Assembly (NCBI GenBank): GCA_964627665.1
Contig: CAZVKG010000012.1
Coordinates: 6,250 to 70,249 of the forward strand
From: UBA1351 sp964627665
Lineage (GTDB): Bacteria > Bacillota > Clostridia > Lachnospirales > Vallitaleaceae
Length of the DNA: 64,000 nt
Direction: 5' to 3'
A program made the position numbers and the translations under genes. Shown here piece after piece: positions 52,860-61,061 of this stretch. The notes beneath the pieces were generated by a model. The model had not been told where the DNA came from and searched no databases. It worked only from the letters and a program-made list of their open reading frames with translations. Every line of letters begins with the position of its first letter. The stretch's first letter is position 1.

Positions 52860-54041
52860 CTAATGAGATAAAGCAGATACAACATCTTCATTACTGATGA
52901 CACCACGTAAACGTTGTTTTTTATCAATAACAGCAATATCATAATCGCTTTCATTTAATTTAGCAAAGGTATCAAACACAAACGCATTTCGGTTAATTGC
53001 CTCGTGATCTTCAATAACAAATGCATCAATAGCTTGACCCGGGTTTTCTTCTAATGTTTTTTGTTCGACATAACCCTCCAGTTCGTTATTACCATTAACA
53101 ACATAACAAAAATCTCGGTTCTTGTCTTTAAGCTGTAAATTAATCGTATTTGAAGTATCACCTAAATGCGCTAACACAATTGGTTCACGGATAATGGTTT
53201 TTACTTTTAATATTCTAGATTTATCCACATCTTCGATAAAACTTTTCACATAATCGTTGGCAGGATTTTCAAAAAATTCATCCGGTTTACCGACTTGCAC
53301 AAGCTCACCATCTTTTAACAATGCTACACGATCCCCTAACTTAAAGGCTTCATTCATATCATGTGTAATAAAAATAATTGTTTTATCCATATAATCTTCA
53401 ATGCTTAAAAGTTCTTTTTGCATATCTCGACGAATCAAAGGGTCTAGCGCGCTAAAAGGCTCGTCCATTAGTAAAATTTCAGGCTCGTTTGTTAAGGCTC
53501 TTGCCAGTCCAACACGCTGTTTCATACCACCACTGAGTTGATGCGGATAATATTGTTCCCAACCATCAAGTCCAACAAGTCGAATTGCTTCTTTTGCTTT
53601 TTCCACACGTACCGAAGATTCGACATCTTGTACTTCCAAGCCATACTCGACATTATCCATAACTGTACGATGACTCAAAAGACCAAAATGTTGAAAAACC
53701 ATTGCCACTTTTTTACGTCGAAGTTGTCTCAACTGCTCTTTATTATAATCACAAATGTTTTCTCCGTCGATAAGTAACTCTCCACGTGTCGGTACATTAA
53801 GCATATTCATACATCGTATCAATGAAGATTTTCCACTGCCGGACAACCCCACGATGACGAACATCTCACCTTCTTCAATATCAAGGTTTACATTGTTAAC
53901 ACCGACGGCCAACCCTGTTTTTTCACGAATTTCTTGTATTGATATACCTTCATCAAGCATTTTTAATGCACGTTCTTTTTTCTTTCCGAAAACTAACGTC
54001 AAATTTTTGATTTCTACTTTGTTCTTAGCCAGTTTACTCAC
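52860..54041 (-). CDS. proV: Glycine betaine ABC transporter ATPase with CBS domains
   Basis: The 393-residue ATPase has Walker A VGLSGSGKSSLIRCMN, the signature LSGGMKQRVGLARAL, Walker B ILLMDEPFSALDP and the switch FITHDMNEAF. The N-terminal ALKMLDEGISIQEIREKTG and the C-terminal tandem CBS domains (about 275-390) are specific for ProV/OpuAA-type osmoprotectant importers, in which CBS domains sense ionic strength or c-di-AMP. It overlaps the permease gene by 8 bases. Confidence 0.92.
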   Translation of the reverse strand: MSKLAKNKVEIKNLTLVFGKKKERALKMLDEGISIQEIREKTGLAVGVNNVNLDIEEGEMFVIVGLSGSGKSSLIRCMNMLNVPTRGELLIDGENICDYNKEQLRQLRRKKVAMVFQHFGLLSHRTVMDNVEYGLEVQDVESSVRVEKAKEAIRLVGLDGWEQYYPHQLSGGMKQRVGLARALTNEPEILLMDEPFSALDPLIRRDMQKELLSIEDYMDKTIIFITHDMNEAFKLGDRVALLKDGELVQVGKPDEFFENPANDYVKSFIEDVDKSRILKVKTIIREPIVLAHLGDTSNTINLQLKDKNRDFCYVVNGNNELEGYVEQKTLEENPGQAIDAFVIEDHEAINRNAFVFDTFAKLNESDYDIAVIDKKQRLRGVISNEDVVSALSH

Positions 54042-54897
54042 TACCTTTCTTTAATCGACTTGCCGTTCCTTGTAATAAACGATCTAGTATAATCGCAAGG
54101 AATACAATAGCAATTCCGGATTGGAATCCACGTCCGACTTCTAATCGTCGAATTGCAACGAGAACTTCTTGTCCAATACCTTCTGCGCCGATCATTGACG
54201 AGATAACTACCATTGCCATGGCCATCATTGTTGTCTGATTTACACCTGTCATAATTGAAGCTAACGCTTGTGGAAATTCAATTTTAACCAACATCTGTCG
54301 TGCCGTAGAACCAAACGATTTTCCGGCCTCAATGACCTCTTTATCAACATTTGATATTCCAAGATAGGTCAAACGGATTAGAGGTGGTATCGCATAGGTT
54401 GTTGTTGCTATGAGCGCTGCCACTTTACCTAGACCGAAAAACATAACGGCCGGTAACAAGTAGACAAAACTGGGCATAGTTTGCATTCCGTCAAGAATGG
54501 GTAACATAATGCGTTTAGCTACTTCTGACTTTGCCATTAAAATTCCCGCCGGTAATCCGATGAGTATCGATACAATAACAGCCACAATAACAATAACGAG
54601 TGTATAAATCATCAAATCCCACAGCCCGAATAAGCCAATGGTTAAGAGCATTAAGGATAAGACCGTTCCTGTTTTCCAATTATATAGTTTAACACCGGCA
54701 ATTAAAACACCGATAATCATTAACCACCAGGGAATAATATTTAATCCTAATTCGACAACATTAAACACCATTAATACAAACCCTTGAATAAAATCAAAGA
54801 GAATTCCCCAGTTTTGTAGCATCCAATTAACTGCTGCATCAATAGGCTTTGTTATTTCAAAACTTAATTTTTCAGGAAAATCTAACAAATTGTTCAC
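54034..54897 (-). CDS. proW: Glycine betaine ABC transporter permease
   Basis: The 287-residue membrane protein has an N-terminal amphipathic segment and about six helices, with GLPAGILMAKSEVAKRIM, LDGMQTMPSFVYLLPAVMFF and the coupling loop EAGKSFGSTARQMLVKIEFP followed by MTGVNQTTMMAMAMVVI. All are hallmarks of ProW/OpuAB. The binding protein is encoded separately, 2 bases upstream. Confidence 0.92.
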   Translation of the reverse strand: MNNLLDFPEKLSFEITKPIDAAVNWMLQNWGILFDFIQGFVLMVFNVVELGLNIIPWWLMIIGVLIAGVKLYNWKTGTVLSLMLLTIGLFGLWDLMIYTLVIVIVAVIVSILIGLPAGILMAKSEVAKRIMLPILDGMQTMPSFVYLLPAVMFFGLGKVAALIATTTYAIPPLIRLTYLGISNVDKEVIEAGKSFGSTARQMLVKIEFPQALASIMTGVNQTTMMAMAMVVISSMIGAEGIGQEVLVAIRRLEVGRGFQSGIAIVFLAIILDRLLQGTASRLKKGSE

Positions 54898-54899
54898 TC

Positions 54900-55865
54900 C
54901 TATTCACTTAAGGCTTCAATAATTTTGCTATAAGCTTCTTCGCTTACCATTGGCTTCCACATATCTTCTTGTTCAACTAAGAACCATATTGCTGCTTCAT
55001 CCGCTTCAACTTCGTTTTCTTGCATATATCCAAGTCCTGCACTTGTAATTGCTGATGACGTTTCATAATTACTTAAAAATTCATATACTTCAGGATGATT
55101 TTCTTCAAATTCACTGTTTACACATACAGTTACATTAACTGCAGGGAACGCACCAATACCTTGTTCAAAATCTTCTGGACTATATTCACTGTCTTCGAGT
55201 AGTGTCATGTCATAAATTCCCATAACCCATGTTGGTTCCCAGTTATAACCAACCCATGGTTCTTGATTCGCATAGGCTGAAGCCAATGTTGCTGATAGTG
55301 TTGAATTTGAATCAATCGTTTTAAAGTTATATAATTCATTCAACCCATAAGCTTCCATTTTATCATGAAGCATGGCTGTTGCTGACCAACCTTCCGGTCC
55401 TCCATAGATGATTCCTTCATCTGGATTTTCAGGATTTGGGAATAAATGGGCATAATCTTTTAAGTCTTGAACGGTTTTAAGATCCGGTGCTAATGCATTC
55501 TCACCTTCAATTAAATAAGTCGGAACATAAATCCCTTGCTGATTATCATCAAAATTGACTGCAAGTTCTTCATAATCGCCATTAGCAATGTCATCTTGAT
55601 AGGATGGAACATTGTCTGACCATAATTCTAACGTTGCATCAATATCATTTGTTTTTAATCCGGAGACCATAACTGCGGTATCTGCTGTAACCACATTTAC
55701 ATCTGTATCATATCCATTTTCAATAATAAACTTTGCGATTTGATCATGGAATGCGTTACTATCCCAGTCGCCTTCTCCGATTTTAATCTCTTTTGCTTCT
55801 TCGGCACATCCGGATAATGCAAAAACCAACATTAAACTCAGTGCTACTCCAATAATTTTTTTCAT
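54900..55865 (-). CDS. proX: Glycine betaine/choline-type substrate-binding lipoprotein
   Basis: About 321 residues with a lipoprotein signal ending in FALSGC. The mature part has IKIGEGDWDSNAFHDQIAKF, TADTAVMVSGLKTNDIDATL and EPWVGYNWEPTWVMGIYDM, in which the tryptophans are placed as in the aromatic box that cages quaternary amines in OpuAC/ProX proteins. It is the first gene of the osmoprotectant operon. AAGGAGG gives the ATG at 55865. Glycine betaine, proline betaine or carnitine are possible ligands. Confidence 0.9.
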   Translation of the reverse strand: MKKIIGVALSLMLVFALSGCAEEAKEIKIGEGDWDSNAFHDQIAKFIIENGYDTDVNVVTADTAVMVSGLKTNDIDATLELWSDNVPSYQDDIANGDYEELAVNFDDNQQGIYVPTYLIEGENALAPDLKTVQDLKDYAHLFPNPENPDEGIIYGGPEGWSATAMLHDKMEAYGLNELYNFKTIDSNSTLSATLASAYANQEPWVGYNWEPTWVMGIYDMTLLEDSEYSPEDFEQGIGAFPAVNVTVCVNSEFEENHPEVYEFLSNYETSSAITSAGLGYMQENEVEADEAAIWFLVEQEDMWKPMVSEEAYSKIIEALSE

Positions 55866-55874
55866 AATTCCTCC

Positions 55875-55883
55875 TTGTGACAA
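55875..55883. promoter_or_regulatory. Third TTGTGACAA element in the betaine operon leader
   Basis: TTGTGACAA is a near-palindrome that repeats the GTGACAA half-site found twice at the promoter. It lies in the 5' leader just ahead of the proX ribosome-binding site. It may be an auxiliary repressor site or chance. Confidence 0.35.
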
Positions 55884-55911
55884 CTTTATATATTTTCCAA
55901 GTTGTTTCTTG

Positions 55912-55951
55912 GTGACAATCCTATTCTACACACATGTTGTCACTTTAGCAA
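55912..55951 (-). promoter_or_regulatory. Betaine operon promoter with inverted operator half-sites
   Basis: On the minus strand TTGCTA (55946-55951), a 17-base spacer and TAGAAT (55923-55928) form a promoter. The half-site TTGTCAC (55937-55943 on the plus strand) lies in the spacer, and its inverted partner GTGACAA (55912-55918) lies at the expected transcription start. The two are separated by 18 bases. Widely spaced inverted half-sites are a feature of BusR-type repressors, and BusR-like protein is encoded in this operon. Binding would block RNA polymerase directly. Confidence 0.6.
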
Positions 55952-56083
55952 GGGAAAACCGCAATTTTGTTACATCTGCCTATTTAAAGATTTTTTTTGT
56001 GAATATATTATAGTATTATTATTTTTTCTTAGAAAATTTATACATTTCATCCAATTTCGCTCGATAAAGCTCTAACAAAACGA

Positions 56084-56112
56084 TTGTTTATTCGATAAAA
56101 ACATGCTATATT
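56084..56112 (+). promoter_or_regulatory. Promoter of the MATE exporter gene
   Basis: TTGTTT, a 17-base spacer and TATATT lie 33 bases before the start codon. The 280-base region 55866-56145 also holds the divergent betaine promoter. Nothing else is evident in it. Confidence 0.6.
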
Positions 56113-56145
56113 TCATGATAGATAACGTTTATGGAGGATTTTACC

Positions 56146-57507
56146 ATGGATAAAAACCGAAAAATAATTTTAGAAGGTAGTTTAGTCCGAGCTATTTTAA
56201 CTCTTGCTATTCCAATTATGTTGAATAATCTTATTCAATCATTATATAATCTTGGCGACGCCTTTTGGGTATCACGTATAGGTGATGTTCAGGTTGCCGC
56301 TGTCAACTTTGTGTGGCCCATTTCCTTTTTCACCATCTCTTTTGCGACCGGAATTGCCGTCGCCGGAGCGGCTATGATATCTCAGTATATCGGCGCCAAT
56401 AAAATTACTGACGCGAATGATACAGCCCAACAACTCTACATATTTGCACTTTTCTTTGGGATAATTGCTTGTGCTTTTGGAATGATTTTCACACCTGTAA
56501 TTGTTCAATTAATGGGGGCTAAAGGTCTATTACTCTCGGAAAGCATCCTATATTTACGTATTATTTTTATCCAAATCCCTTTTCTATTTATGATGAATAT
56601 TTTTCTAGCCATAAATCAAGCACAGGGTGATACGATCACACCACTCATATTAAATGCATCTAGTGCAATACTCAATATTATACTCGATCCGATTTTTATT
56701 TTTGTTTTTAATATGGGCATAAGCGGTGCAGCCTGGGCTACGGTATTATCCATGGTCCCTCTGTCCCTCTTTGGAATCTATCGTTTATCGAAAGGTCTCA
56801 ACTATATCAAAATCAAACCTTACGATTTAAGGTTTAATCTTCAAAAAATGAAAATGCTGATTCGTATCGGAATCCCTTCGTCACTTGGAAGTAGTGGTGT
56901 CGCCTTCGGTTTTATTATTCTTTTTGGATTTGTTGTTCAATATGGTGATTCCGCTGTTGCCGCACTCGGTATTGGTAATCGCCTAAATTCTCTTGCCTTT
57001 ATGCCGGCTGTTGGTGTCGGTGCTGCTTTAACAACCATAACCGGACAAAACCTTGGCGCAAACCAAGTCGAACGTGTTGCTAAAGCTTATCGCATCTCGA
57101 TCTTACTTGCCCTTATTTTCCTGGTAATGACTTCATCCATTCTTTGGTTTTTTGCCCCAAACCTAGTATCTATATTTTCAAGTACAGATGAAGTTATTCG
57201 TCACGGAACATTTTATCTACGTGCTCTAGCCATGACAACATGGAGTATTGCATTCTTTAATTGTGCTCTCGGTCTATTAAACGGATCCGGACATACCCTA
57301 CATTCCATGTTTCTAGATGCAAGTCGCCTGTGGCTTATACGAATTCCACTTATCATAATACTTGGAAACCTAACTTCACTTGGCGCTACTGCCGTTTGGT
57401 ATGCTATTAGTATAAGTAATCTTGTGGCTGCAGCGGTCGCTATTATTCTCGTACTTACAGGTGTTTGGAAAAAAACAAAAGTAAAAGATTTACATATTTT
57501 AAATTAA
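56146..57507 (+). CDS. MATE family efflux transporter
   Basis: The 453-residue protein has about twelve membrane helices in two halves, with LAIPIMLNNLIQSLYNLGDA at the start, FATGIAVAGAAMISQYIGA in the first half, and FMPAVGVGAALTTITGQNLG in the second. These are MATE (NorM/DinF-like) motifs. It exports cationic drugs or metabolites by Na+ or H+ antiport; the substrate is unknown. The ATG at 56146 follows GGAGG at eight bases, better than the upstream ATG at 56131 in the same frame. Confidence 0.92.
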   Translation: MDKNRKIILEGSLVRAILTLAIPIMLNNLIQSLYNLGDAFWVSRIGDVQVAAVNFVWPISFFTISFATGIAVAGAAMISQYIGANKITDANDTAQQLYIFALFFGIIACAFGMIFTPVIVQLMGAKGLLLSESILYLRIIFIQIPFLFMMNIFLAINQAQGDTITPLILNASSAILNIILDPIFIFVFNMGISGAAWATVLSMVPLSLFGIYRLSKGLNYIKIKPYDLRFNLQKMKMLIRIGIPSSLGSSGVAFGFIILFGFVVQYGDSAVAALGIGNRLNSLAFMPAVGVGAALTTITGQNLGANQVERVAKAYRISILLALIFLVMTSSILWFFAPNLVSIFSSTDEVIRHGTFYLRALAMTTWSIAFFNCALGLLNGSGHTLHSMFLDASRLWLIRIPLIIILGNLTSLGATAVWYAISISNLVAAAVAIILVLTGVWKKTKVKDLHILN

Positions 57508-57577
57508 TTTTTTTTTATGGTATACTTGTTATGTTGGTAACTATATAAATAGATATTATGAAATGGAGGTATTTTTT

Positions 57578-58813
57578 ATGACTTATGTACAAAATTTACT
57601 CAACTCTTTTTTCAACTCGATTCCTGCTGTCATCTCAGCACTCTTGATTTTGCTACTCGCATTTGTAGTGGCATTAATTGCAAAAATGATTACGACTTCA
57701 GCTCTCAAAAAATTCAAAGCCGAAAAATATACAGATAAACTCGGATTGGCCGATGAAAAAACCGGTAGTTCAATTGAATTTATAGGAAAACTCGTTTTCT
57801 TTATTGTTTTCTTATTATTCTTGCCCGGTGCACTCGACCGCTTAGGTATGCAAAATGTTTCTCGACCGATTTCGGATCTTGTTTCAACATTTTTAAACTT
57901 TATTCCTAATCTTCTTGTGGCTATTATAATACTTATCGTTGGTTTCTTTATAGCAAATATTATCCGCCAATTGCTAAAGCCAATATTAGTACGTTTACGC
58001 GTAGACAAGCTTCAAGAAAAAGCAGGTATCGAGGCAAACGAATCAACAACAATATCATCTGTATTATCTTATGTTGTATATATTCTGATACTAATTCCTG
58101 TAATTATTGCTGCTCTACAAGCACTTCGAATAACAGCGATTTCAGAACCAGCGATTTTGATGCTCAATAAGATTCTCTTATTCTTACCAAATATTTTTGT
58201 AGCCATCGGGATTCTTATTGTGGGAATATTTATTAGCAAAATTGCTGCGAACTTATTAATCGCTTTACTTGCAGGTGTTGGAGCCGATACTCTTCTAAAG
58301 AAAATTGCCCCAAAAGCGGATGCGAATAATATCCCTTCGCTTTCAAAGATTATCGGAGAATCTGTTCGATACATCATTATTCTTTTATTTGTCGTTGAAT
58401 CTATTAACGTTCTTCAACTTGATGTATTACAATTCGTAGGTGCGGCAATAATTTCATACTTACCCTTTGCAATCAGTGCACTCATTATTATCGGACTTGC
58501 ACTCTTGTTAGCAACCTGGGTAGAGTCCCTTATTCGTATGAGCTTTCCAACAGCTAAAGTTTCAATTATGGCAGCAAAAACTGCTATCATGGTTTTAGCA
58601 ACATTTATGGTTTTCAATCAATTAGGTATCGCTCAAACAATCGTAAATACATTATTTATAATTGTCTTAAGCGCGCTAGCTATTGCATTTGCCATCGCAT
58701 TTGGTGTTGGCGGACGTGACTTTGCAGCAAACATGCTCAAAAAAGCAGAATCTAAAATTGATGAAGAAGCATCCGAGGAACCAATCATTAAAACAACAAA
58801 TCTAAACGAGTAA
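57578..58813 (+). CDS. Mechanosensitive-channel-like protein with repeated TM helices (CmpX type)
   Basis: About 411 residues, almost entirely hydrophobic helices. A motif of the type IPNLLVAIIILIVGFFIANI recurs, for example LPNIFVAIGILIVGIFISKI and LPFAISALIIIGLALLLATW, each ending near an aromatic or charged residue. These are the conserved TM-helix repeats of the MscS-related family typified by CmpX; FGVGGRDFAANMLKKAESK is the usual C-terminal end. It is expected in the cytoplasmic membrane and may release solutes on hypo-osmotic shock, a fitting neighbour to betaine import. The ATG at 57578 follows GGAGG. Confidence 0.8.
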   Translation: MTYVQNLLNSFFNSIPAVISALLILLLAFVVALIAKMITTSALKKFKAEKYTDKLGLADEKTGSSIEFIGKLVFFIVFLLFLPGALDRLGMQNVSRPISDLVSTFLNFIPNLLVAIIILIVGFFIANIIRQLLKPILVRLRVDKLQEKAGIEANESTTISSVLSYVVYILILIPVIIAALQALRITAISEPAILMLNKILLFLPNIFVAIGILIVGIFISKIAANLLIALLAGVGADTLLKKIAPKADANNIPSLSKIIGESVRYIIILLFVVESINVLQLDVLQFVGAAIISYLPFAISALIIIGLALLLATWVESLIRMSFPTAKVSIMAAKTAIMVLATFMVFNQLGIAQTIVNTLFIIVLSALAIAFAIAFGVGGRDFAANMLKKAESKIDEEASEEPIIKTTNLNE

Positions 58814-58845
58814 AACACCTACGTTAAGTTAAACGAAATAAGAAT

Positions 58846-58886
58846 AAAAACCTTGTGATAGCGTTTTTGCTATCACAAGGTTTTTT
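58846..58886. terminator. Strong bidirectional intrinsic terminator
   Basis: CCTTGTGATAGC and GCTATCACAAGG form a perfect 12-bp stem with a six-base loop. Five A residues precede it and six T residues follow it, so it can end transcripts from both directions: the channel gene on the plus strand and the histidine kinase operon on the minus strand. Confidence 0.9.
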
Positions 58887-58891
58887 AATAA

Positions 58892-60355
58892 TTACATTGA
58901 TTGTACTTTCAAAACATCAAACCAAAATACAACATTGTTTTCTTCATTATAACATCCATATGCTAGCCCGGATACTTCTTGTATTGCACGAACAATTGAT
59001 AGACCTAGCCCATAGCTATTTTTATTGGATGTTCTTGCTTCATCAGCCTTATAAAATCCATCCCACATATAATTCATTATTTTTTTTGGGATAGGTAATC
59101 CCGAATTAATCACATAGATTCTATATATATCTTTTTTATCTTCCATACGAATTATGATTTTTTTTGAATGCCCACAATACTTTTCTGCATTTGACAAGTA
59201 ATTCGCCAAAACCTGTTCAAATCGAATAGAGTCCACATTTCCTACTCCATCAAATAATTCAAGAGATATATTCAGCTGTTTTTCATCAATAAATCCATAA
59301 TATTTGTCGACAAAACTCTCAATTGCCTGTTTTATCTTTACATGTTCATAATGAAACTCCATATATCCACTTTCAATTCGAGAAAGTTCTAAAATTTCAT
59401 TTAATAAGCGTTTCATTTTTGTCGATTCCTCGGCTATATAGCTAACATAAATATGTTCTTGTTCCCGGTCTTTGACATATCCTTTTGATATTTCATCTGC
59501 ATAACCTTTAATTAATGCAAGAGGTGTTCTCAGTTCATGCGATGCATTCGAGATAAATTTTCTCTGTGATTCAACATCTTTTTCTAAATGCTCGTTTTGC
59601 CTTTGTAATGTACTCAGTGCGTTCTTTAATTTTATTGCCAACTGATGAATGTCCTCACTTAAGTTTTCCAACTCATCACCTGTTTCAACTATTAACTCAT
59701 GGTCAAAATTCAAGTTGGAGAGCTCTCCAACATGTGTCTGCATCATTCGAATGGGTCGGGTAAATCGTTTGGCAAGGTGAGTCACCATAAAAGCCGCAAT
59801 CACTAAAAAAACAAATGTTACGCTTACAAGAAGTACATTGGCTTGTCGAATACTACTTAAAATTGGTTCAATCCCTTGTGTTAAATATATGGTCGTTTCT
59901 TCATCAATGACCATCTTTGCAATAAAAAGATGCGTCCCATCTTTTTCATCATAAAGGGTTCCTAATTGAGTTGTTTGATTAATCCACGACCAGTCTTTTA
60001 CAAATTCAATGGGTATAAATGGACGTTTTATATCCGGTCGCTCTTTCATTTCAAATTCGTTCGGTCCGCGTATTCCAATCTCACGTGATGAAGAATAGAT
60101 TATCTCTTCATACTGCTCCACCGTAATGTCATAGCTATGTCCAGGGTCTATATCTTCAATTTCGGTCTTCCATTTTACATTCACATAATCAATAGTGCTT
60201 AAAGATTCCATTCCTTGTATCATGTCTGTCTTTACTGAATGATAATATAATGGTTTTAATAACAGGGAATTTGCTAATAAAAGAACAATGGAAAAACTTA
60301 ACATAAAAACCATGACTTGCATGGTTAAACGTTTTGAAATCGTCTTATTTTTCAT
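58892..60355 (-). CDS. Sensor histidine kinase (OmpR-partner type)
   Basis: The 487 residues have helices near 13-33 and 172-193 around an extracellular sensor of about 135 residues, a HAMP domain, and a kinase core with His273 in NASHELRTPLALIKGYADEI. The ATP-binding region has LANYLSNAEKYCG and SYGLGLSIVRAIQE. It overlaps its response regulator gene by 11 bases. It is the last gene of the VTC-DUF4956-DUF4353-regulator operon and ends at a bidirectional terminator. Confidence 0.9.
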   Translation of the reverse strand: MKNKTISKRLTMQVMVFMLSFSIVLLLANSLLLKPLYYHSVKTDMIQGMESLSTIDYVNVKWKTEIEDIDPGHSYDITVEQYEEIIYSSSREIGIRGPNEFEMKERPDIKRPFIPIEFVKDWSWINQTTQLGTLYDEKDGTHLFIAKMVIDEETTIYLTQGIEPILSSIRQANVLLVSVTFVFLVIAAFMVTHLAKRFTRPIRMMQTHVGELSNLNFDHELIVETGDELENLSEDIHQLAIKLKNALSTLQRQNEHLEKDVESQRKFISNASHELRTPLALIKGYADEISKGYVKDREQEHIYVSYIAEESTKMKRLLNEILELSRIESGYMEFHYEHVKIKQAIESFVDKYYGFIDEKQLNISLELFDGVGNVDSIRFEQVLANYLSNAEKYCGHSKKIIIRMEDKKDIYRIYVINSGLPIPKKIMNYMWDGFYKADEARTSNKNSYGLGLSIVRAIQEVSGLAYGCYNEENNVVFWFDVLKVQSM

Positions 60356-61040
60356 AAGTCACCTCAAATCGATAGCCATATCCATGTACAGTTTGCAAGT
60401 AATCACCATATTTTCCTAATTGCTTACGGAGACGATTAATATGGGTATCCACAGTACTATCCGATCCTAAATAATCATATCCCCATACTTTTTCAAGTAT
60501 TTGATCACGGCTAAGCGAAATTCCATGATTGACCGCTAGATACATAAGCAAATCAAACTCTTTACGTTTCAAGTCCATTCGCTGCCCATGAAGGATTAGA
60601 CTTCTACCTTTTATATCAATGATAATCTCACCAAATACGAGTCGATTCTCATCCCTTGAAGTTCTTTCATCGATATTTCCTCGTCTTAATACAGCTTCAA
60701 TTCGAGCTGCCAATACCATTGGTGTAAACGGTTTGATTATATAATCATCCGCCCCATTTTCTAAACCCGCGACTTGATCATATTCTTCACCTTTAGCCGT
60801 AAGCATAATAATGGGACAAGGCGAAAAGTCCCGGATACGTTTGCACGCCGTGAATCCATCCATTAAAGGCATCATAACATCTAGTAATATCAAATCCGGC
60901 TCCATAACTTTAGTCATTGTAATCGCTTCTTCACCATTTGTGGCTTCAATGACTTGATATCTTCTATTTTCAAGAATCATCCGAATCATTTCAAGTAATC
61001 TAGGATCATCATCAACAATTAGAATTGTAATTTTCTTCAT
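60345..61040 (-). CDS. OmpR/PhoB-type response regulator
   Basis: The 231 residues comprise a receiver with LIVDDD and the phospho-acceptor Asp54 in LILLDVMMP, ENGADDYIIKPFTPM as the switch region, and a winged helix with LKRKEFDLLMYL and STVDTHINRLRKQL. It lies 21 bases after the DUF4353-like lipoprotein gene and overlaps the kinase gene. It may regulate its own operon; a direct repeat upstream of the first gene is a candidate site. Confidence 0.92.
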   Translation of the reverse strand: MKKITILIVDDDPRLLEMIRMILENRRYQVIEATNGEEAITMTKVMEPDLILLDVMMPLMDGFTACKRIRDFSPCPIIMLTAKGEEYDQVAGLENGADDYIIKPFTPMVLAARIEAVLRRGNIDERTSRDENRLVFGEIIIDIKGRSLILHGQRMDLKRKEFDLLMYLAVNHGISLSRDQILEKVWGYDYLGSDSTVDTHINRLRKQLGKYGDYLQTVHGYGYRFEVTYEK

Positions 61041-61061
61041 ACATTTTTCCTTCCAAACACA

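Noticed and set aside
57583..58818. Several open frames on the minus strand opposite the mechanosensitive-channel-like gene
   Set aside because: They arise from the biased codons of a highly hydrophobic protein, lack ribosome-binding sites and overlap a well-supported gene.
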